This document shows, piece after piece, positions 51,539 through 59,887 of a DNA stretch of 63,339 bases. Positions within the stretch are counted from its first letter, which is position 1, and each line of letters starts with the position of its first letter. A model generated the notes under the pieces. It did not search any database, was not told the origin of the DNA, and saw only the letters and a program-made list of their open reading frames with translations. A program made the translations under genes and the position numbers. The DNA comes from Sphingopyxis sp. LC81. Lineage in GTDB: Bacteria > Pseudomonadota > Alphaproteobacteria > Sphingomonadales > Sphingomonadaceae. The stretch spans positions 1 through 63,339 of the forward strand of contig NZ_JNFD01000019.1 of NCBI RefSeq assembly GCF_000756375.1. The letters run 5' to 3'.

Positions 51539-54500
51539 TTAGCGGGCCGCGCGGCCGGCTGCCTCCTTCGCGCGCGCGGCGGTGGTCGCGCCGTCGTGGA
51601 GCAGCGCCTGGCCGCCGTCTCCGATGATCGCGAAGCCCGCCCAATAATAGGGATGCGATGTCTGCTGGTCGTCCATCAGGCGCAGCTGCGTTCCCCATAG
51701 GGCGTCGGCGACGCTTGTGCCCTGATTGGCGGCGAACAGCCCACCGATCAGCCGCTTGGTCGCGTCGAAATCGTCGGGTGCGGGCCAGTGGCTCGCGATC
51801 ACCGACCGGCCGCCCGCACCGATGAAGCTGCGCACCAGCCCGTCGAGGGCATTGCCGCCGCCCGAAAGCCCGGCTTCGCGCGTCGCCGCGACGCTCGCCG
51901 CGCCGGCGGTGTCGCACGCCGACAGGATGACGAGATCGGCGTCGATCTTGAGGTCGAAGATTTCCTGGAAGGTCAGCAGCCCGTCCGAATCCTGCCCGCC
52001 GAACGAGGTGACGAGCGCGGGGCGCGCGGGGCAAGCGGGACGCGGCGCGGTGACGAGGCCGTGCGTTGCGAAATGGATGATGCGATAATCGCCAAGGTCG
52101 GCGCGATTTTTCACTGCACTGTCGGTGAAGGCGCCGCCGGTGAGCAAGGTGCCCGCCTCGCGGCCCATTGCGTTGCGCGCGGTCACCAGCTCATCGGCCG
52201 AAATCGGGCGCGCCCATTGCGCGGCATCCCACAGGCAATCGCCGTCGACGCCGCCCGCCACGGCGCCGCGCGTGCCGAGCGAGGGCAGCCGTCCGCTGAC
52301 CGGCAGATTCTCGCCGAGGCCGAAATATTGGTTGGCCGCCTTCGACGGCGCCGCCTGCCGCGCGTTGCGGAAGCCGAGCGTCGAGACCGCGGTGCTCGGC
52401 CGTGAGGTCCGGCCGAGCCAGGCGACCTGGCGCATGTCGAACGGATCGGCGTCGGGATCGAGCAGGCGCTTTTCATAGGCGGCAAGCCCGGTGTCGGCGG
52501 TGACGAGCAGATTGATCGGCAGCCGCAGCATCGCGCCGTCGGGTTCGAAGATCAGGTGCGCGATCGTGGGAAGGCGCGCCGCTACGGGGCCGAACAACTG
52601 CCCGTAGAGCTTGTAGGAGGTGGCGGCATCAAAGGGATAGGTGACGCGGCGGCCATTCTCGACGAGCGAAATCGTCGAACGGATCGTATCGACCGCGGTG
52701 TCGAGGCCCGATGCGCTGATGTCCGATTTCCAGAGCTGCGCCCCGCCTTGCTCGACCAGCATCGCATAAACGGCGTCGCCGACGACGAGCATCTTCAAAT
52801 AGGCCTCGCCCGGACGCAGAACCTGCTGCAGTTCGGCAAGATCGAGCTTGCCCGACGCGACGACGCGATATTGCGGAAAGGCAGACAGCGCGGCGACGGT
52901 TTCGGCCTGCTGGACCGACAAATTACCGAGCTGCGCCTTGATATCGGCGCGCAAGGCGTTGACTTCGGGCGATTCGGGCAGCTGGGCGAGCCGCGCATCC
53001 TCGATCCGCGCGCGTTCCAGATCGCGATTGAGCGTTGTCGCCTGACGGAACAGGCGCGCGCCGTCGCTGCTGCCGCTCGACAGTTCGCGCGCGAGCACCG
53101 CTTGCGTATCGGCGACACCGGGGCGGATCTGAAGCTGGCTGGCGATGAAGAAATCCTCGATCGCCTTGGGCTCGGTCGCCGCACGCGCGGCGAGCAGCCG
53201 GTAATAGGGCGCCATCATGTTCGCCATGCCCGCGGTCGAGCGCTGGGTGCTGGCGAGTGCGGTGACGACCTCGCGATAAATGCCCATCGCCTTGTCGTCC
53301 TGTCCCTCGCGCGTGAGGAAGGCGGCGTAGCGCGCGCGCGCCGAGGCGAGCGCGTTGGTTTCGGGATATTCGACGGCGAGCAGGTTCACCGATTCACGGA
53401 AACGTGCGTCGGCGGCGGCCTTGTCGCCGCTCGCCTCTTCGGCCAGCGCGAGTTCGCCGAGCATCTGCGAACGCAGACGGATGATCGAGGTGACGCGGCC
53501 TTCGCGCACCGCGATCGCGTCGCTCAGCCCCTTGAGCTGCGCGGTCTTCGACGCCTGCGCATTGCCGCGCAGCCGTTCGACGGTGCCGAGCAGGTGGATC
53601 GCCTGCGCATCGATGATCTGCGCGCGTTCGAGCGGCGACAGGCGCTCGCGATCGTTGCTCTGGCGGATGACGCGGGCGTTGTCGCCGCTGTTGACCCCAG
53701 CGACGATCTGCGGCGTCAGCGTCACCGCTGCGCCCGCCACGGTGACGCCGGTCGTGAGCGGCGGGATCGGCGTCTGGAGCCGCGCGGCGGCGCCGTCATA
53801 GTCGCGCTGGTTGAGCGCGTTGATCGCCCGGAAATTGCGGCGGAGGCGCAGCTGGACCGGGTCGCCGGTCGGGATCGCCTCGACCTCGGCGAACAGCCGT
53901 TCGGCCTCGGCGAATTCGCCAAGGTTCGAGCGTTGCAGCGCGCGGTTCAGCGTGACTTCGGTCGGGTCGATGTCGGCCGCCGATTGTTCCTCGGCGGCGC
54001 GGCGCGACAGCGCTTCGAAAAATTCGGCCGCCTCGGCATAGTCGCCGCTGTGGTTGCGGCGATATCCCTCGGCCAGCGCCTTGTCGACGTCGATCGTTCC
54101 GGCGATCGTCCGGGCGAAGCCGTCGTTGCCGCCGACCGAGATGGTCGCGACCTTGATGACGCCGGGCACGACCTTGCGCTGGCGGATCGATTCGAGCGCG
54201 ATGTCGAGCGCGTCGCCATAAGCCTCGAAGCCCTCGACGGCATAGACTGTCCCGCCCGCCGCCTCGATCCGCGTCTTCCATGCGATATTGGTGTCGTGCA
54301 CGGTGCAACCGCCATCCTTGACGCATGTGATCGCGCCCGTCCGTCCGATGGCGTTATCGATGCGCGCGCGCGCCTCCTCGGGCGTCGCGCGCAGCATGCG
54401 GACATAGCCGACCGGCTGGCTCGCATCGCGGCAGACGATCGTCCAGGCGCGGTCGAACATGCCCTTGACGACCTCGTCGCGGACGGTGGCCTGCACCTCG

Positions 54501-54637
54501 CAGAGCGAGCCGCCCTGATCGCCGATCGAAAAACTGTCGCGCAGCGTCGGGTCCATGCCCTGCGCGAGTGCGGTTCCGGGCGCGGCAAAAGCCAGCGCCG
54601 CCAGAATCGGCACAAGTTGCGGACGTCGAACGGTCAT
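51539..54637 (-). CDS. Exported TPR-CHAT (caspase-like) protease
   Basis: 1,032 residues. The signal peptide reads MTVRRPQLVPILAALAFAAP, cleaved near TALAQ. Residues about 130-560 contain helical TPR-like repeats (AAEFFEALSRRAAEEQ, FAEAERLFAEVEAI, RFRESVNLLAVEYPE). The C-terminal CHAT domain (about 690-1030) keeps the catalytic dyad: His about 857 in IHFATHGLV and Cys about 908 in VILSACDTAGA. Another mark is GGNALDGLVRSFIGAGGRSVIASHW. ATG 54637 has GGGGGA upstream and starts the unit. CHAT proteins are caspase/separase-like peptidases; here the target is likely periplasmic or surface, with TpsA the obvious candidate by linkage. That is inference. Confidence 0.92.
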   Translation of the reverse strand: MTVRRPQLVPILAALAFAAPGTALAQGMDPTLRDSFSIGDQGGSLCEVQATVRDEVVKGMFDRAWTIVCRDASQPVGYVRMLRATPEEARARIDNAIGRTGAITCVKDGGCTVHDTNIAWKTRIEAAGGTVYAVEGFEAYGDALDIALESIRQRKVVPGVIKVATISVGGNDGFARTIAGTIDVDKALAEGYRRNHSGDYAEAAEFFEALSRRAAEEQSAADIDPTEVTLNRALQRSNLGEFAEAERLFAEVEAIPTGDPVQLRLRRNFRAINALNQRDYDGAAARLQTPIPPLTTGVTVAGAAVTLTPQIVAGVNSGDNARVIRQSNDRERLSPLERAQIIDAQAIHLLGTVERLRGNAQASKTAQLKGLSDAIAVREGRVTSIIRLRSQMLGELALAEEASGDKAAADARFRESVNLLAVEYPETNALASARARYAAFLTREGQDDKAMGIYREVVTALASTQRSTAGMANMMAPYYRLLAARAATEPKAIEDFFIASQLQIRPGVADTQAVLARELSSGSSDGARLFRQATTLNRDLERARIEDARLAQLPESPEVNALRADIKAQLGNLSVQQAETVAALSAFPQYRVVASGKLDLAELQQVLRPGEAYLKMLVVGDAVYAMLVEQGGAQLWKSDISASGLDTAVDTIRSTISLVENGRRVTYPFDAATSYKLYGQLFGPVAARLPTIAHLIFEPDGAMLRLPINLLVTADTGLAAYEKRLLDPDADPFDMRQVAWLGRTSRPSTAVSTLGFRNARQAAPSKAANQYFGLGENLPVSGRLPSLGTRGAVAGGVDGDCLWDAAQWARPISADELVTARNAMGREAGTLLTGGAFTDSAVKNRADLGDYRIIHFATHGLVTAPRPACPARPALVTSFGGQDSDGLLTFQEIFDLKIDADLVILSACDTAGAASVAATREAGLSGGGNALDGLVRSFIGAGGRSVIASHWPAPDDFDATKRLIGGLFAANQGTSVADALWGTQLRLMDDQQTSHPYYWAGFAIIGDGGQALLHDGATTAARAKEAAGRAAR

Positions 54638-54847
54638 CACAAATCCCCCAAACACAGGCGTCGAAACACCATGCCGACGCGACGCCGGCAAGGCGTAGTC
54701 TTCATTGCTGCGGTGCGACCCATTCCCTTGGGACGAAACCCTAAACCCTTCGTAAGCGAAAGGGAAGTGATCTGCCGCACAGGCGGCTTGCGCCGCGGGG
54801 ACGCGCGACCTATCTGCAAGGGGACTTTCCCTTCGCACGAGGACAAA

Positions 54848-55174
54848 ATGAGCGGATTCGACGATCGTGAACGCGCCTTCGAGGCAGAATTTGCACGCGA
54901 CCAGGAGGTGCAGTTCCGGATCACCGCGCGGCGGAACCGGCTCGTCGGCGAATGGGCGGCCGAGCGCATGGGTCTGACCCCCGAGGAAACCGACGCCTAT
55001 GCCAAGGCGGTGGTGCAGGCCGATTTCGAGGAAGCGGGCGACGAGGACGTCATCCGCAAGCTCGCGGGCGACCTGACCGCGGCGCAGGTCGAGATCAGCG
55101 ACGCCGAAATCCGGTCGGTGCTGAACGACAAGACCGCCGAGGCGCGGCGCCAGTTCATCGACAGCCAGAACTGA
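54848..55174 (+). CDS. DUF1476 protein, F1F0-ATP synthase zeta-subunit type
   Basis: A 108-residue, four-helix protein beginning MSGFDDRERAFEAEFARDQE, with KAVVQADFEEAGDEDVIRKLAGDL. This is the DUF1476 family, represented by the Paracoccus zeta subunit that inhibits ATP hydrolysis by the F1 motor. The ATG at 54848 has GAGGAC upstream. Divergent from the CHAT gene across a 210-base spacer with no other gene. Eleven bases separate it from bolA. Confidence 0.9.
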   Translation: MSGFDDRERAFEAEFARDQEVQFRITARRNRLVGEWAAERMGLTPEETDAYAKAVVQADFEEAGDEDVIRKLAGDLTAAQVEISDAEIRSVLNDKTAEARRQFIDSQN

Positions 55175-55184
55175 GGCGATAACG

Positions 55185-55418
55185 ATGGGCATGCGCGAAG
55201 ATGATTTGCGGGCGATGATCGTCGCGGCGTTCCCCGATGCCGAGGTCGCGATTACCGACCTCGCGGGCGACAATGACCATTATGCGGCGCATGTCGTGAG
55301 CGAGTCCTTTCGCGGAATGACGCGCGTCGCGCAGCACAAGGCGGTCTATGCAGCCTTGGGGGGGCGCATGGGCGGCGAACTTCATGCCTTGCAATTGACG
55401 ACCGCAATCCCCTCATAA
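55185..55418 (+). CDS. BolA-family protein
   Basis: A 77-residue BolA protein: [46 protein letters not shown] with the invariant His in AQHK. The start is ATG 55185, with a second ATG at 55191. BolA proteins form [2Fe-2S]-bridged heterodimers with CGFS monothiol glutaredoxins, and such a glutaredoxin is the next gene, 50 bases on, which strongly supports the pairing. Confidence 0.94.
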   Translation: MGMREDDLRAMIVAAFPDAEVAITDLAGDNDHYAAHVVSESFRGMTRVAQHKAVYAALGGRMGGELHALQLTTAIPS

Positions 55419-55468
55419 GGGGCATGGATATTTTGGGGCGCGGCAACGCGCCTGCCCGGAGACTGACT

Positions 55469-55801
55469 ATGACCGACCCGACCACCCACGACCGCATCGC
55501 CAAGCTGGTCGCCGACAACCCCGTGCTGCTCTTTATGAAGGGCACGCCCTTGTTCCCGCAGTGCGGCTTTTCCTCGCGCGCGATCGCGATGCTCGACCGC
55601 CTCGGCATCGAATATGAAACGGTCGATGTGCTGCAGGACATGGAAGTCCGCCAAGGCATCAAGGAATTTTCGGACTGGCCGACGATCCCCCAACTTTATG
55701 TGAAGGGCGAATTCGTCGGCGGATCGGACATCATGATGGAAATGTGGGAAGCGGGCGAGCTTCACACGCTGATGACCGGAATCCCGGCGCGCGCCGAGTA
55801 A
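55469..55801 (+). CDS. grxD: Monothiol CGFS glutaredoxin Grx4/GrxD
   Basis: A 110-residue protein with the CGFS active site ([10 protein letters not shown]), the glutathione-binding [19 protein letters not shown], and the usual length. It carries or hands over [2Fe-2S] clusters with BolA. ATG 55469 has CGGAGAC 8 bases before; the frame is open to 55424 but the added residues are not family-like. It is followed by a Rho-independent terminator. Confidence 0.96.
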   Translation: MTDPTTHDRIAKLVADNPVLLFMKGTPLFPQCGFSSRAIAMLDRLGIEYETVDVLQDMEVRQGIKEFSDWPTIPQLYVKGEFVGGSDIMMEMWEAGELHTLMTGIPARAE

Positions 55802-55821
55802 GCGCGTAGCTTTCGAATACC

Positions 55822-55858
55822 AAAAGCCCGCCGGCGCTCAGGCTCCGGCGGGCTTTTT
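55822..55858. terminator. Bidirectional Rho-independent terminator
   Basis: AAAAGCCCGCCGG (55822-55834) and CCGGCGGGCTTTTT (55845-55858) form a stem with A-run on one side and T-run on the other, between the convergent grxD and globin genes, 20 and 14 bases from their stops. It serves both strands. Confidence 0.9.
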
Positions 55859-55872
55859 ACTGGCCGAAAGGC

Positions 55873-56322
55873 TCAAGCCGCCTCGGCATCCTCATACGCC
55901 TGCGCTTCGGCCGCGATCAGGATGTCGGCGAGCATCCAATAGGCTTCGCCCCACGCCGCGAGCACTTCGTCGGTCGCGACCTCGGCGCCCAGCACATCGC
56001 GGATCGCGGGCAGCAGCGCTTCGGCGACATGGGGATAATGCTCCGGCTTCACCCCGGTTTCGATATGCCGGGCGACCATGCGCGACACCGCGGTTCCGAG
56101 GTTCTGCAGCTTGTCGATATTCTTCGCATAGGCGAGGATCGCCGCCGCGAGGCGCTTCGGCTGCTCGCCGCTCGTCTGCGCGGCGCGGTCGAACATCGCT
56201 TCGATATCCTTATTCTCGAAAAGCCGGGCATACATCGCGGTGGTGATTGCGAGGCCGTGCTTTTCGAGGGCGGGGGCGGTGGCCTTGACGATCTCCATCG
56301 CGTGGGCGGAAGCGGTACGCAT
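55873..56322 (-). CDS. Single-domain globin (flavohemoglobin-like globin domain)
   Basis: A 149-residue globin resembling the N-terminal heme domain of flavohemoglobins without the reductase part: IVKATAPALEKHGLAITTAMYARLFE, with proximal-His region SRMVARHIETGVKPEHYPHVAEALL and WGEAYWMLADILI. ATG 56322 has AAAGGA 6-7 bases before it. It follows the truncated hemoglobin gene by 34 bases on the same strand. A role in nitric oxide dioxygenation or oxygen handling is likely, using an external reductase; supported by the neighbouring NsrR-like gene. Confidence 0.9.
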   Translation of the reverse strand: MRTASAHAMEIVKATAPALEKHGLAITTAMYARLFENKDIEAMFDRAAQTSGEQPKRLAAAILAYAKNIDKLQNLGTAVSRMVARHIETGVKPEHYPHVAEALLPAIRDVLGAEVATDEVLAAWGEAYWMLADILIAAEAQAYEDAEAA

Positions 56323-56356
56323 GTGATATCCTTTGGTCAGAGAGGGAGGGGAGGTT

Positions 56357-56755
56357 TCAGGCCGCGCGGCGACCGGCGGGGTCGTCCAAGCGGAAGAAAA
56401 GCGCGAGCTGGAGGCTTTCGGCGATGCGCGCGGCCTTCGCCTGCAAGGCGGTCGCGGCGGCAGGCACCAGCAGCTCGTTCGTGGTGTCGGCCCAGATCGC
56501 GAGCCAGCGGTCGAACATCGCGGGGGTGATCGCGTCCCTGTGCTTCAGATGCTCGGCGACCGGGCTGCCCTTGTAGCGGCCGCTCGTCAGCATCACCGAC
56601 GACCAGAAGGCGACGAGCTTTTCGAGATGGCGGGGCCAGTCGTGCACCGCGGCGTTGAACAGCGGGCCGATGTCGGCGTCGGCGCGCACGCGGTCGTAAA
56701 AGGCCGGGATCAGGCGCTCGAGCGCGGCTTCATCGATCTGGTCATCCTGCGTCAC
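56357..56755 (-). CDS. Group III truncated hemoglobin
   Basis: A 132-residue truncated globin: LIPAFYDRVRADADIGPLFNAAVHDWPRHLEKLVAFWSSVMLTSGRYKG, with the proximal His about 72 in HLKHRDAITPAMFDRWL, and WADTTNELL. This matches TrHb3 (Campylobacter Ctb type). The GTG at 56755 is preferred because GGAG lies 6 bases upstream; a TTG at 56767 would be the longer alternative. First gene of the two-globin unit, divergent from the nsrR-like gene. Confidence 0.9.
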   Translation of the reverse strand: MTQDDQIDEAALERLIPAFYDRVRADADIGPLFNAAVHDWPRHLEKLVAFWSSVMLTSGRYKGSPVAEHLKHRDAITPAMFDRWLAIWADTTNELLVPAAATALQAKAARIAESLQLALFFRLDDPAGRRAA

Positions 56756-56766
56756 GACTCGCTCCA

Positions 56767-56826
56767 ATCATGCATCTGATGCGCATGTATGATCGCGATT
56801 TGAAACATGCAACAAAAATGCATATT
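56767..56826. promoter_or_regulatory. Candidate NsrR-type operator sites between globin and regulator genes
   Basis: Two palindromic sites lie in the 102-base divergent spacer. ATCATGCAT (56767-56775) faces ATGTATGAT (56785-56793) with one mismatch, and AAATGCATATT (56816-56826) is centred on ATGCAT. Known NsrR sites are built on AAnATGCATTT-like halves, so these fit the expected operator. The overlapping position suggests control of both directions. Confidence 0.55.
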
Positions 56827-56857
56827 ATTGGATGACGGACATTTTCGAAGGATCAGG

Positions 56858-57295
56858 ATGCGCCTGACGCGCTACACCGACTATGCGATGCGCGTGCTCC
56901 TCTATGTGGGCGCGCAGGATGACGCGCGGCTGTGCCCGATCTCGGAGATTTCGCGCGCCTATGGCATTTCGCAGAACCATCTGATGAAGGTCGTCAACGA
57001 CCTGGTGAACGCGGGCTATCTCGAAAGCGTGCGTGGGCGCTTTGGCGGGATCCGGCTCGCGCGGCCCGCGGCCGAGATCAACGTCGGCGCGGTGGTGCGC
57101 CATACCGAGGAAGGCTTCGACCTCGTCGATTGCGCGAGCTGCATCATCGCGCCCGCGTGCGGGCTGACGGGCGCGCTCGCCGAGGCGCTCGCGGCGTTTA
57201 TGAAGGTGCTCGACGGTTACAGCCTCGCCGACCTGCTCGCCAAGCGCGCGAATTTCGCCGCGCTGTTCGGCATCGACGAGCCAGCCGGCGCCTGA
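56858..57295 (+). CDS. nsrR: Rrf2-family repressor, NsrR-like
   Basis: A 145-residue winged-helix regulator starting MRLTRYTDYAMRVLLYVG, the usual NsrR opening, with recognition helix GISQNHLMKVVNDLVNAGYLESVRGRFGGIRLA and three Cys (92, 95, 101 in DCASCIIAPACGL) for an Fe-S cluster. The first Cys spacing (C-x2-C-x5-C) is shorter than in Escherichia coli NsrR. The start is ATG 56858, with AAGGA just upstream; the frame is open to 56807 without support. Divergent from two globin genes, it probably represses them until nitric oxide damages the cluster. IscR or RirA are less likely. Confidence 0.82.
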   Translation: MRLTRYTDYAMRVLLYVGAQDDARLCPISEISRAYGISQNHLMKVVNDLVNAGYLESVRGRFGGIRLARPAAEINVGAVVRHTEEGFDLVDCASCIIAPACGLTGALAEALAAFMKVLDGYSLADLLAKRANFAALFGIDEPAGA

Positions 57296-57302
57296 AAGAT
57301 CG

Positions 57303-58004
57303 TCAGCGGCGCGCCCAGCCCTTGTCGCGCGCCTGTCGCTCGGCCGCAGCATCGAGCGGATCGCCCGTCATCATCGCCGCCGCGGCGGCCGCGAGCTCGC
57401 CCGACGACGCCTGACGATAAGCGGTGCCCGCCTGTCCCCGCATCGTCCTTTCAAGATGCCAGCCGCCGTCGTCGCGGCAGCCGATGCCGCTCAGCGACCG
57501 GCTTTCGAAACTGCGGCAATAGCGGCCGGCCTTGTCTTCAAAACTGAGACCGATCCGCACCGCCGCATTCGTCGATTGACTGGAGGCAAGCTGCGTGTCG
57601 AGCGCCGCCGCAAGCGGACCCGCGGCGATCATAGTGCCATTGGCTTCGGTAACGCTCGCGGGCGGCATCCATGGCTTCAGCCCAAGGGCCAGCCCAAGCG
57701 CGAGCGAAGCAGCGATCGCGCCCCAATGGATCGGCGCAAAACGCATCCGCTTTGCCTCGCGGCGCCCGGCGAGGCTCGCGTCGACCTTGTCTGACGGCGC
57801 GAGCAGGGCGCGGAGCCGCTCGGGCACCGCCTCATCGATCACGGGGGCATAATGCGCCTGTAGCTGCGCTTTCAACGCCCGGTGCCGCGCGATTTCGGCG
57901 GCAAGCGCGGGATCGCTTGTCGCTTCGCGCTCGATGCGGCGCGCGGTCAGGTCGTCGAGTTCGCCGTCGACAAAGGCCGCGACGGTGGCAGGGTCGAAAC
58001 TCAT
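57303..58004 (-). CDS. Transmembrane anti-sigma factor
   Basis: 233 residues. The N-terminal helical anti-sigma domain (about 1-75: MSFDPATVAAFVDGELDD, then LTARRIEREATSDPAL) has no zinc HxxxCxxC motif. One transmembrane helix follows (about 95-111) and an outward C-terminal domain with Cys about 161 and 175 (RYCRSFESRSLSGIGC). It overlaps the sigma gene by ATGA, so the pair is co-translated. It would hold the sigma factor at the membrane until a periplasmic signal releases it. Confidence 0.88.
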   Translation of the reverse strand: MSFDPATVAAFVDGELDDLTARRIEREATSDPALAAEIARHRALKAQLQAHYAPVIDEAVPERLRALLAPSDKVDASLAGRREAKRMRFAPIHWGAIAASLALGLALGLKPWMPPASVTEANGTMIAAGPLAAALDTQLASSQSTNAAVRIGLSFEDKAGRYCRSFESRSLSGIGCRDDGGWHLERTMRGQAGTAYRQASSGELAAAAAAMMTGDPLDAAAERQARDKGWARR

Positions 58005-58489
58005 GCGGCCTCTCCCAGCAAATACATCAAGGTCTCGCGACCGCGCGCGAGGCGCGATGTGACGGTGCCGATCGGCACCTCCAATATGTCGGCGGCCTCG
58101 CGGTACGCATAGCCTTCGACGAGGACAAGCATCACGACCTCACGCTGTTCGTCGGGCAGGCGCGCCATCGCGCCGTCGACATCGCCGCGTAGCGCCCCCG
58201 CCTCGACTTCGGCCGCGCCGTCGCCGGCGACCTGCGCGACGGCCTCGTCGATCGGTGTGTGGATGCCGCGGCGCCCGGCCGCTCGGCGATCGTCGATCCA
58301 GAGGTTGCGGGTGATGCGGTACATCCAGCTATCCAGTCTCGTTCCTTGTTGCCACTGTTCCTGCGATTTCAATGCGCGTTCGATCGCCGCCTGGCATAAA
58401 TCGTCGGCGTCGCTGGCATCGCGCGCCAGTCCGCGCGCAAAGCGGCGCAGACGGGGCAGCAATTCGACCAGTTCCTCTTCGAAGCGCAT
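58001..58489 (-). CDS. ECF-family RNA polymerase sigma factor
   Basis: A 162-residue sigma-70 family protein with only regions 2 and 4: ELLPRLRRFARGLARDASDADDLCQAAIERAL (2.1-2.2), RLDSWMYRITRNLWIDDRRA (2.3-2.4), and region 4 LPDEQREVVMLVLVEGYAYREAADIL with EVPIGTVTSRLARGRETL. It is followed by its anti-sigma factor. Its own presumed promoter lies at 58511-58542 in a palindrome that also faces the subtilase gene. Confidence 0.95.
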   Translation of the reverse strand: MRFEEELVELLPRLRRFARGLARDASDADDLCQAAIERALKSQEQWQQGTRLDSWMYRITRNLWIDDRRAAGRRGIHTPIDEAVAQVAGDGAAEVEAGALRGDVDGAMARLPDEQREVVMLVLVEGYAYREAADILEVPIGTVTSRLARGRETLMYLLGEAA

Positions 58490-58510
58490 TGTCGCCTTTC
58501 GATTATCTGA

Positions 58511-58542
58511 GGAAGAAACGAGTGGCTTCTATCGTTTCTTCC
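58511..58542. promoter_or_regulatory. Bidirectional ECF promoter palindrome
   Basis: GGAAGAAACGA (58511-58521) and TCGTTTCTTCC (58532-58542) are perfect 11-base inverted arms with a 10-base spacer. On each strand they create GGAAG-N17-CGTT: plus 58511-58515 and 58533-58536, minus 58542-58538 and 58520-58517. This resembles the EcfG-like -35/-10 pair GGAAC-N16/17-CGTT of alphaproteobacteria. The plus copy faces the subtilase (start 58601), the minus copy faces the sigma gene (start 58489). Confidence 0.72.
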
Positions 58543-58600
58543 GTACCATGCTAAATTTTTTCGGGAACCGGCCGCCGTGCCGGGCCTTGTGAGGCTTGCA

Positions 58601-59869
58601 ATGCGATTTTGGACGACATTTTTGGCGATGCTCTGTCTCCTGCTCGGCGGGACCGACGCGCGCGTCGCGGCGCAGGTCGCGCTGCCGCAAGTGCAGCTTC
58701 CCGATGCCGCGCGCACGCTGCCATCGCTTCCCGAGGTGGATGCGGGGCGGCTGACCGGGATCGGTGAGCGCTTGCTGGATGTCCGGCTCGACCGGATCAC
58801 CGCGCTGGTCCGCGGCAATCGCGACAGCATCGAGCTCGACGAGCGCGGCGAACCCGCGGTGCGCGGCGTCCTGGTCGCGAGCGGGGTCGATGCGGCGATG
58901 ATCGCGCGGGCGGGCGAGGCGGGATTCGCGCTGATCGACCGCGAGCGCATAGAGGGTCTCGATCTCGATATCGCACGGTTTCGCGTGCCCGACGGGCGCA
59001 GCCTTGGCCGGGCGCGCAAACAGCTCGCGAAGCTGCTTCCGGGCGCCGAGGTCGATGCCGACAATCTCTATTTCGCGAGCGGGCCGGGCGGCGCGTTGCC
59101 CGGGGCAACGCTCGCGGCGGCTCAGGGCAGCAGAAAGGCGAGCCTCGGCCTGATCGACGGCGGCGTCGCGGCGCATCCGTCGGTCGCCGGGCGCGTCGAA
59201 CAGCGCGGCTTTGCGAAAGGCGCGCCGTCGGCGAGTCGCCATGGCACGGCAGTGGCGTCGCTGCTTGTCGGCAGCGGAGCGGTGCAGGGCGCGGCACCCG
59301 GCCAGCGCCTGCTCGCCGCCGATGTCTATGGAGCCGACCCGGCGGGCGGCAACGCCAGTGCGATCGCACGCGCGCTCGGCTGGCTCGCCCAAAGCGGTGC
59401 CGCGGTGACGACGATCAGCCTTGTCGGCCCCGACAATAAACTGCTTTCGACGGCCGTTTCGCGGGCGCAGCAGCGCGGCATGCTGATCGTTGCGGCGGTC
59501 GGCAACGACGGGCCCGCCGCACCGCCCGCCTATCCGGCTTCGTACAAGGGCGTGTTTGCGGTGACCGGGGTCGACGCGAAAGCGCGCGCGCTGCCCGAGG
59601 CCGGGCGCGCGCTGCATGTCGATTTCGCCGCACCCGGCGACGCGGTGCTGGCGGCGACGGGGGCGGGAAGCAGCGACCGGCTGCGCGGCACGTCTTTTGC
59701 CGCACCGCTTGTTGCCGGGCGGCTTGCGCTTCGCTATCCTGCCCCCGCGATCGATCGCATCGGCCCCGCCGTCGCGGCGCTCGTCATGGAGGCGCGTGAT
59801 CTGGGCAAAAAGGGGCGCGACAAAATCTATGGCCATGGCCTGATTTGCGGGGCTTGCGGCGGCCGCTGA
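58601..59869 (+). CDS. Secreted S8-family (subtilisin-like) serine protease
   Basis: 422 residues with a signal peptide (MRFWTTFLAMLCLLLGGTDA, cut near VAAQ), an N-terminal region of about 150 residues without a recognised inhibitor domain, and the S8 catalytic domain. The triad is intact: Asp186 in LGLIDGGV, His214 in SRHGTAVASLLVG, Ser365 in GTSFAAPLVAG, with the oxyanion Asn in AAVGNDGPAAPPAYPAS. Four Cys near the end (CGACGGR) may form disulfides. ATG 58601 has GAGG about 7 bases upstream. Divergent from the ECF sigma gene and predicted to be in its regulon. Confidence 0.94.
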   Translation: MRFWTTFLAMLCLLLGGTDARVAAQVALPQVQLPDAARTLPSLPEVDAGRLTGIGERLLDVRLDRITALVRGNRDSIELDERGEPAVRGVLVASGVDAAMIARAGEAGFALIDRERIEGLDLDIARFRVPDGRSLGRARKQLAKLLPGAEVDADNLYFASGPGGALPGATLAAAQGSRKASLGLIDGGVAAHPSVAGRVEQRGFAKGAPSASRHGTAVASLLVGSGAVQGAAPGQRLLAADVYGADPAGGNASAIARALGWLAQSGAAVTTISLVGPDNKLLSTAVSRAQQRGMLIVAAVGNDGPAAPPAYPASYKGVFAVTGVDAKARALPEAGRALHVDFAAPGDAVLAATGAGSSDRLRGTSFAAPLVAGRLALRYPAPAIDRIGPAVAALVMEARDLGKKGRDKIYGHGLICGACGGR

Positions 59870-59887
59870 CCCTTTTCGAAAACATTC

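Noticed and set aside
52556..55174. A plus-strand open frame of 872 codons ending in the DUF1476 sequence
   Set aside because: Most of it is antisense to the CHAT gene. Only the last 108 codons (from 54848) are protein-like and have a ribosome binding site, so the long form is an open-frame artefact.
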